A stretch of DNA of 5,677 bases. Origin: Opitutales bacterium. GTDB lineage: Bacteria > Verrucomicrobiota > Verrucomicrobiia > Opitutales > UBA2987. The translations under genes were made by a program, and so were the position numbers. Numbering within the stretch: position 1 is the first letter of the stretch; the number at the start of each line of letters is the position of its first letter. The stretch covers positions 1-5,677 of the forward strand of contig JAJFLT010000226.1 in the NCBI GenBank assembly GCA_021772555.1, in the 5' to 3' direction. The notes below the pieces were generated by a model. That model was not told the DNA's origin. It saw only the letters and a list, made by a program, of their open reading frames with translations, and made no database searches. Below, one piece after another: positions 4,644 to 5,677 of the stretch.

Positions 4644-5677
4644 GTGAGCAAAATTAAAATCGCCATTGTCGGGGTTGGCAACTGTGTCAGCTCTCTCATT
4701 CAAGGCATCCATTTTTATACGGATGACAACCTGGAAACCGCGGTGGGGCTGATGCACACGGAAATCGGTCCCTACAAACCGGCCGACATCGAAGTAGTGG
4801 CAGCCTTCGACATCGACAAACGCAAAGTGGGCCGGGATGTGAACGATGCCATTTTCGCGAAACCCAATTGCACCCAGGTATTTTGCGACAATCTTCCGCC
4901 CTCGGGTGTGATCGTTAAAATGGGTAAAGTGCTCGATGGATTTGCCGAGCATATGGAAAATTTCCGTGACAATCTCACTTTTGTCAAAGCGGAGGCGGAG
5001 GAGCCGAGCATGGAGGATGTGGTCGCGGCGATCAAGGAATCGGGAGCGGAAATCCTTTGTAATTACCTGCCCGTAGGCTCCGAGGAGGCAACCCGTTTTT
5101 ATGCCGAATGCGCGCTCGAAGCGGAGGTCGCCTTCGTCAACAATATCCCGGTCTTTATCGCCAGCGATCCGGCCTGGGCCAAACGTTTCGAGGAGAAAAA
5201 CCTGCCCATCATCGGTGACGACATCAAGGCTCAGTTGGGGGCCACAATTGTCCATCGCACCCTGACCGATCTTTTTAATAAGCGAGGGGTCGAACTGGAA
5301 CGCACTTACCAGTTGAACACGGGTGGGAACACGGATTTTCTCAATATGCTGAGCCGCAGTCGCCTGGCCTCGAAAAAGATTTCCAAGACCGAGTCGGTGC
5401 AATCGGTTACGGCCAGCCGTATGGATGAGGACGACATCCACATCGGTCCGAGCGATCATGTGCCTTGGCAAAAAGATAACAAGGTTTGCTTCCTGCGTAT
5501 GGAGGGGCTGCTTTTCGGTAATGTGCCCATGAATCTCGAATTACGACTTTCTGTGGAGGACTCCCCCAACTCCGCCGGTGTGGCCATCGATGCCATTCGC
5601 TGCGCGCGGCTGGCCCTGGACCGGGGCAAAGGAGGCATCCTCTATGCCCCCGCCGCCTATTTTTGCAAACATCCCCC
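4644..5677 (+). CDS. ino1: myo-inositol-1-phosphate synthase (partial, 3' end beyond window)
   Basis: Cytosolic NAD-dependent enzyme that converts glucose-6-phosphate to inositol-1-phosphate, the committed step of inositol synthesis. The frame is open from the GTG at 4644 to the window end: 344 codons and 2 nt, most of a prokaryotic-type protein. Motifs in order are the Rossmann loop GVGNCVSSLIQG (10-21), AAFDID (53-58), NYLPVGSE (140-147), FVNNIPVFIASDP (164-176), GDDIKAQLGATIVHR (191-205), QLNTGGNTDFLNM (223-235), SKKISKTESVQS (243-254), IGPSDHVPW (267-275), EDSPNSAGVAIDAIR (305-319) and the near-terminal LYAPAAYF. The key lysines in KAQ and SKKISK are retained. The GTG is the only common start after an in-frame TGA at 4611-4613; the ribosome site is weak (GGTGGA, 4624-4629). 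It is divergent from the CDP-alcohol phosphatidyltransferase fusion, which probably uses its product. Confidence 0.96.
   Translation, partial: MSKIKIAIVGVGNCVSSLIQGIHFYTDDNLETAVGLMHTEIGPYKPADIEVVAAFDIDKRKVGRDVNDAIFAKPNCTQVFCDNLPPSGVIVKMGKVLDGFAEHMENFRDNLTFVKAEAEEPSMEDVVAAIKESGAEILCNYLPVGSEEATRFYAECALEAEVAFVNNIPVFIASDPAWAKRFEEKNLPIIGDDIKAQLGATIVHRTLTDLFNKRGVELERTYQLNTGGNTDFLNMLSRSRLASKKISKTESVQSVTASRMDEDDIHIGPSDHVPWQKDNKVCFLRMEGLLFGNVPMNLELRLSVEDSPNSAGVAIDAIRCARLALDRGKGGILYAPAAYFCKHP

Noticed and set aside
4557..5471. 304-residue open frame on the - strand opposite ino1
   Set aside because: It is antisense to a strongly conserved ino1 frame, shows no recognisable domain, and is best explained by codon bias of the sense gene leaving the opposite frame free of stops.

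Overview
The window reads as ordinary chromosomal DNA of a Gram-negative bacterium. A CMP-KDO synthetase gene (kdsB) implies a lipopolysaccharide outer membrane. A myo-inositol-1-phosphate synthase paired with a CDP-alcohol phosphatidyltransferase, moderate-to-high GC and a GTG start fit a Verrucomicrobiota/PVC-type or similar lineage. That placement is an inference from gene content only, with no marker gene in view. I see no rRNA, tRNA, CRISPR array, transposase or phage gene.

Layout. Left block (1-1245): a small ArsR-type winged-helix regulator on +, facing kdsB on -, with only 14 bp between the stop codons. Middle block (1246-2481): a divergent intergenic region, then a two-gene + strand operon. 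Its first gene is a free-standing COG3323 (YqfO/NIF3-insert, PII/CutA-like) protein with a strong Shine-Dalgarno; 19 bp later comes an eight-helix ZIP-family metal transporter. Right-middle (2482-3360): an AT-richer patch with one orphan - strand membrane protein of about 176-207 residues and non-coding flanks. Right block (3361-5677): a - strand fusion of a nucleotidyltransferase-like domain to a CDP-alcohol phosphatidyltransferase, divergent from a + strand myo-inositol-1-phosphate synthase (ino1) that runs off the window edge after 344 codons.

How the genes may work together. The right block looks like an inositol phosphodiester or inositol-lipid module. Ino1 makes inositol-1-phosphate from glucose-6-phosphate, and the membrane fusion protein would attach an inositol head group through CMP-alcohol chemistry. 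Their shared 179-bp intergenic region holds a perfect 12-bp direct repeat (AGATTCTTAACA at 4506 and 4561) that brackets a TTGACA -35 box, so it is a candidate operator pair. It also holds a possible 20-codon upstream ORF ending 7 nt before the ino1 start. The COG3323-ZIP pair suggests divalent-metal handling. The most interesting points are the degenerate N-terminal domain of the fusion enzyme, the bracketed promoter, and the AT-rich orphan island with a 9-bp direct repeat at its edges.
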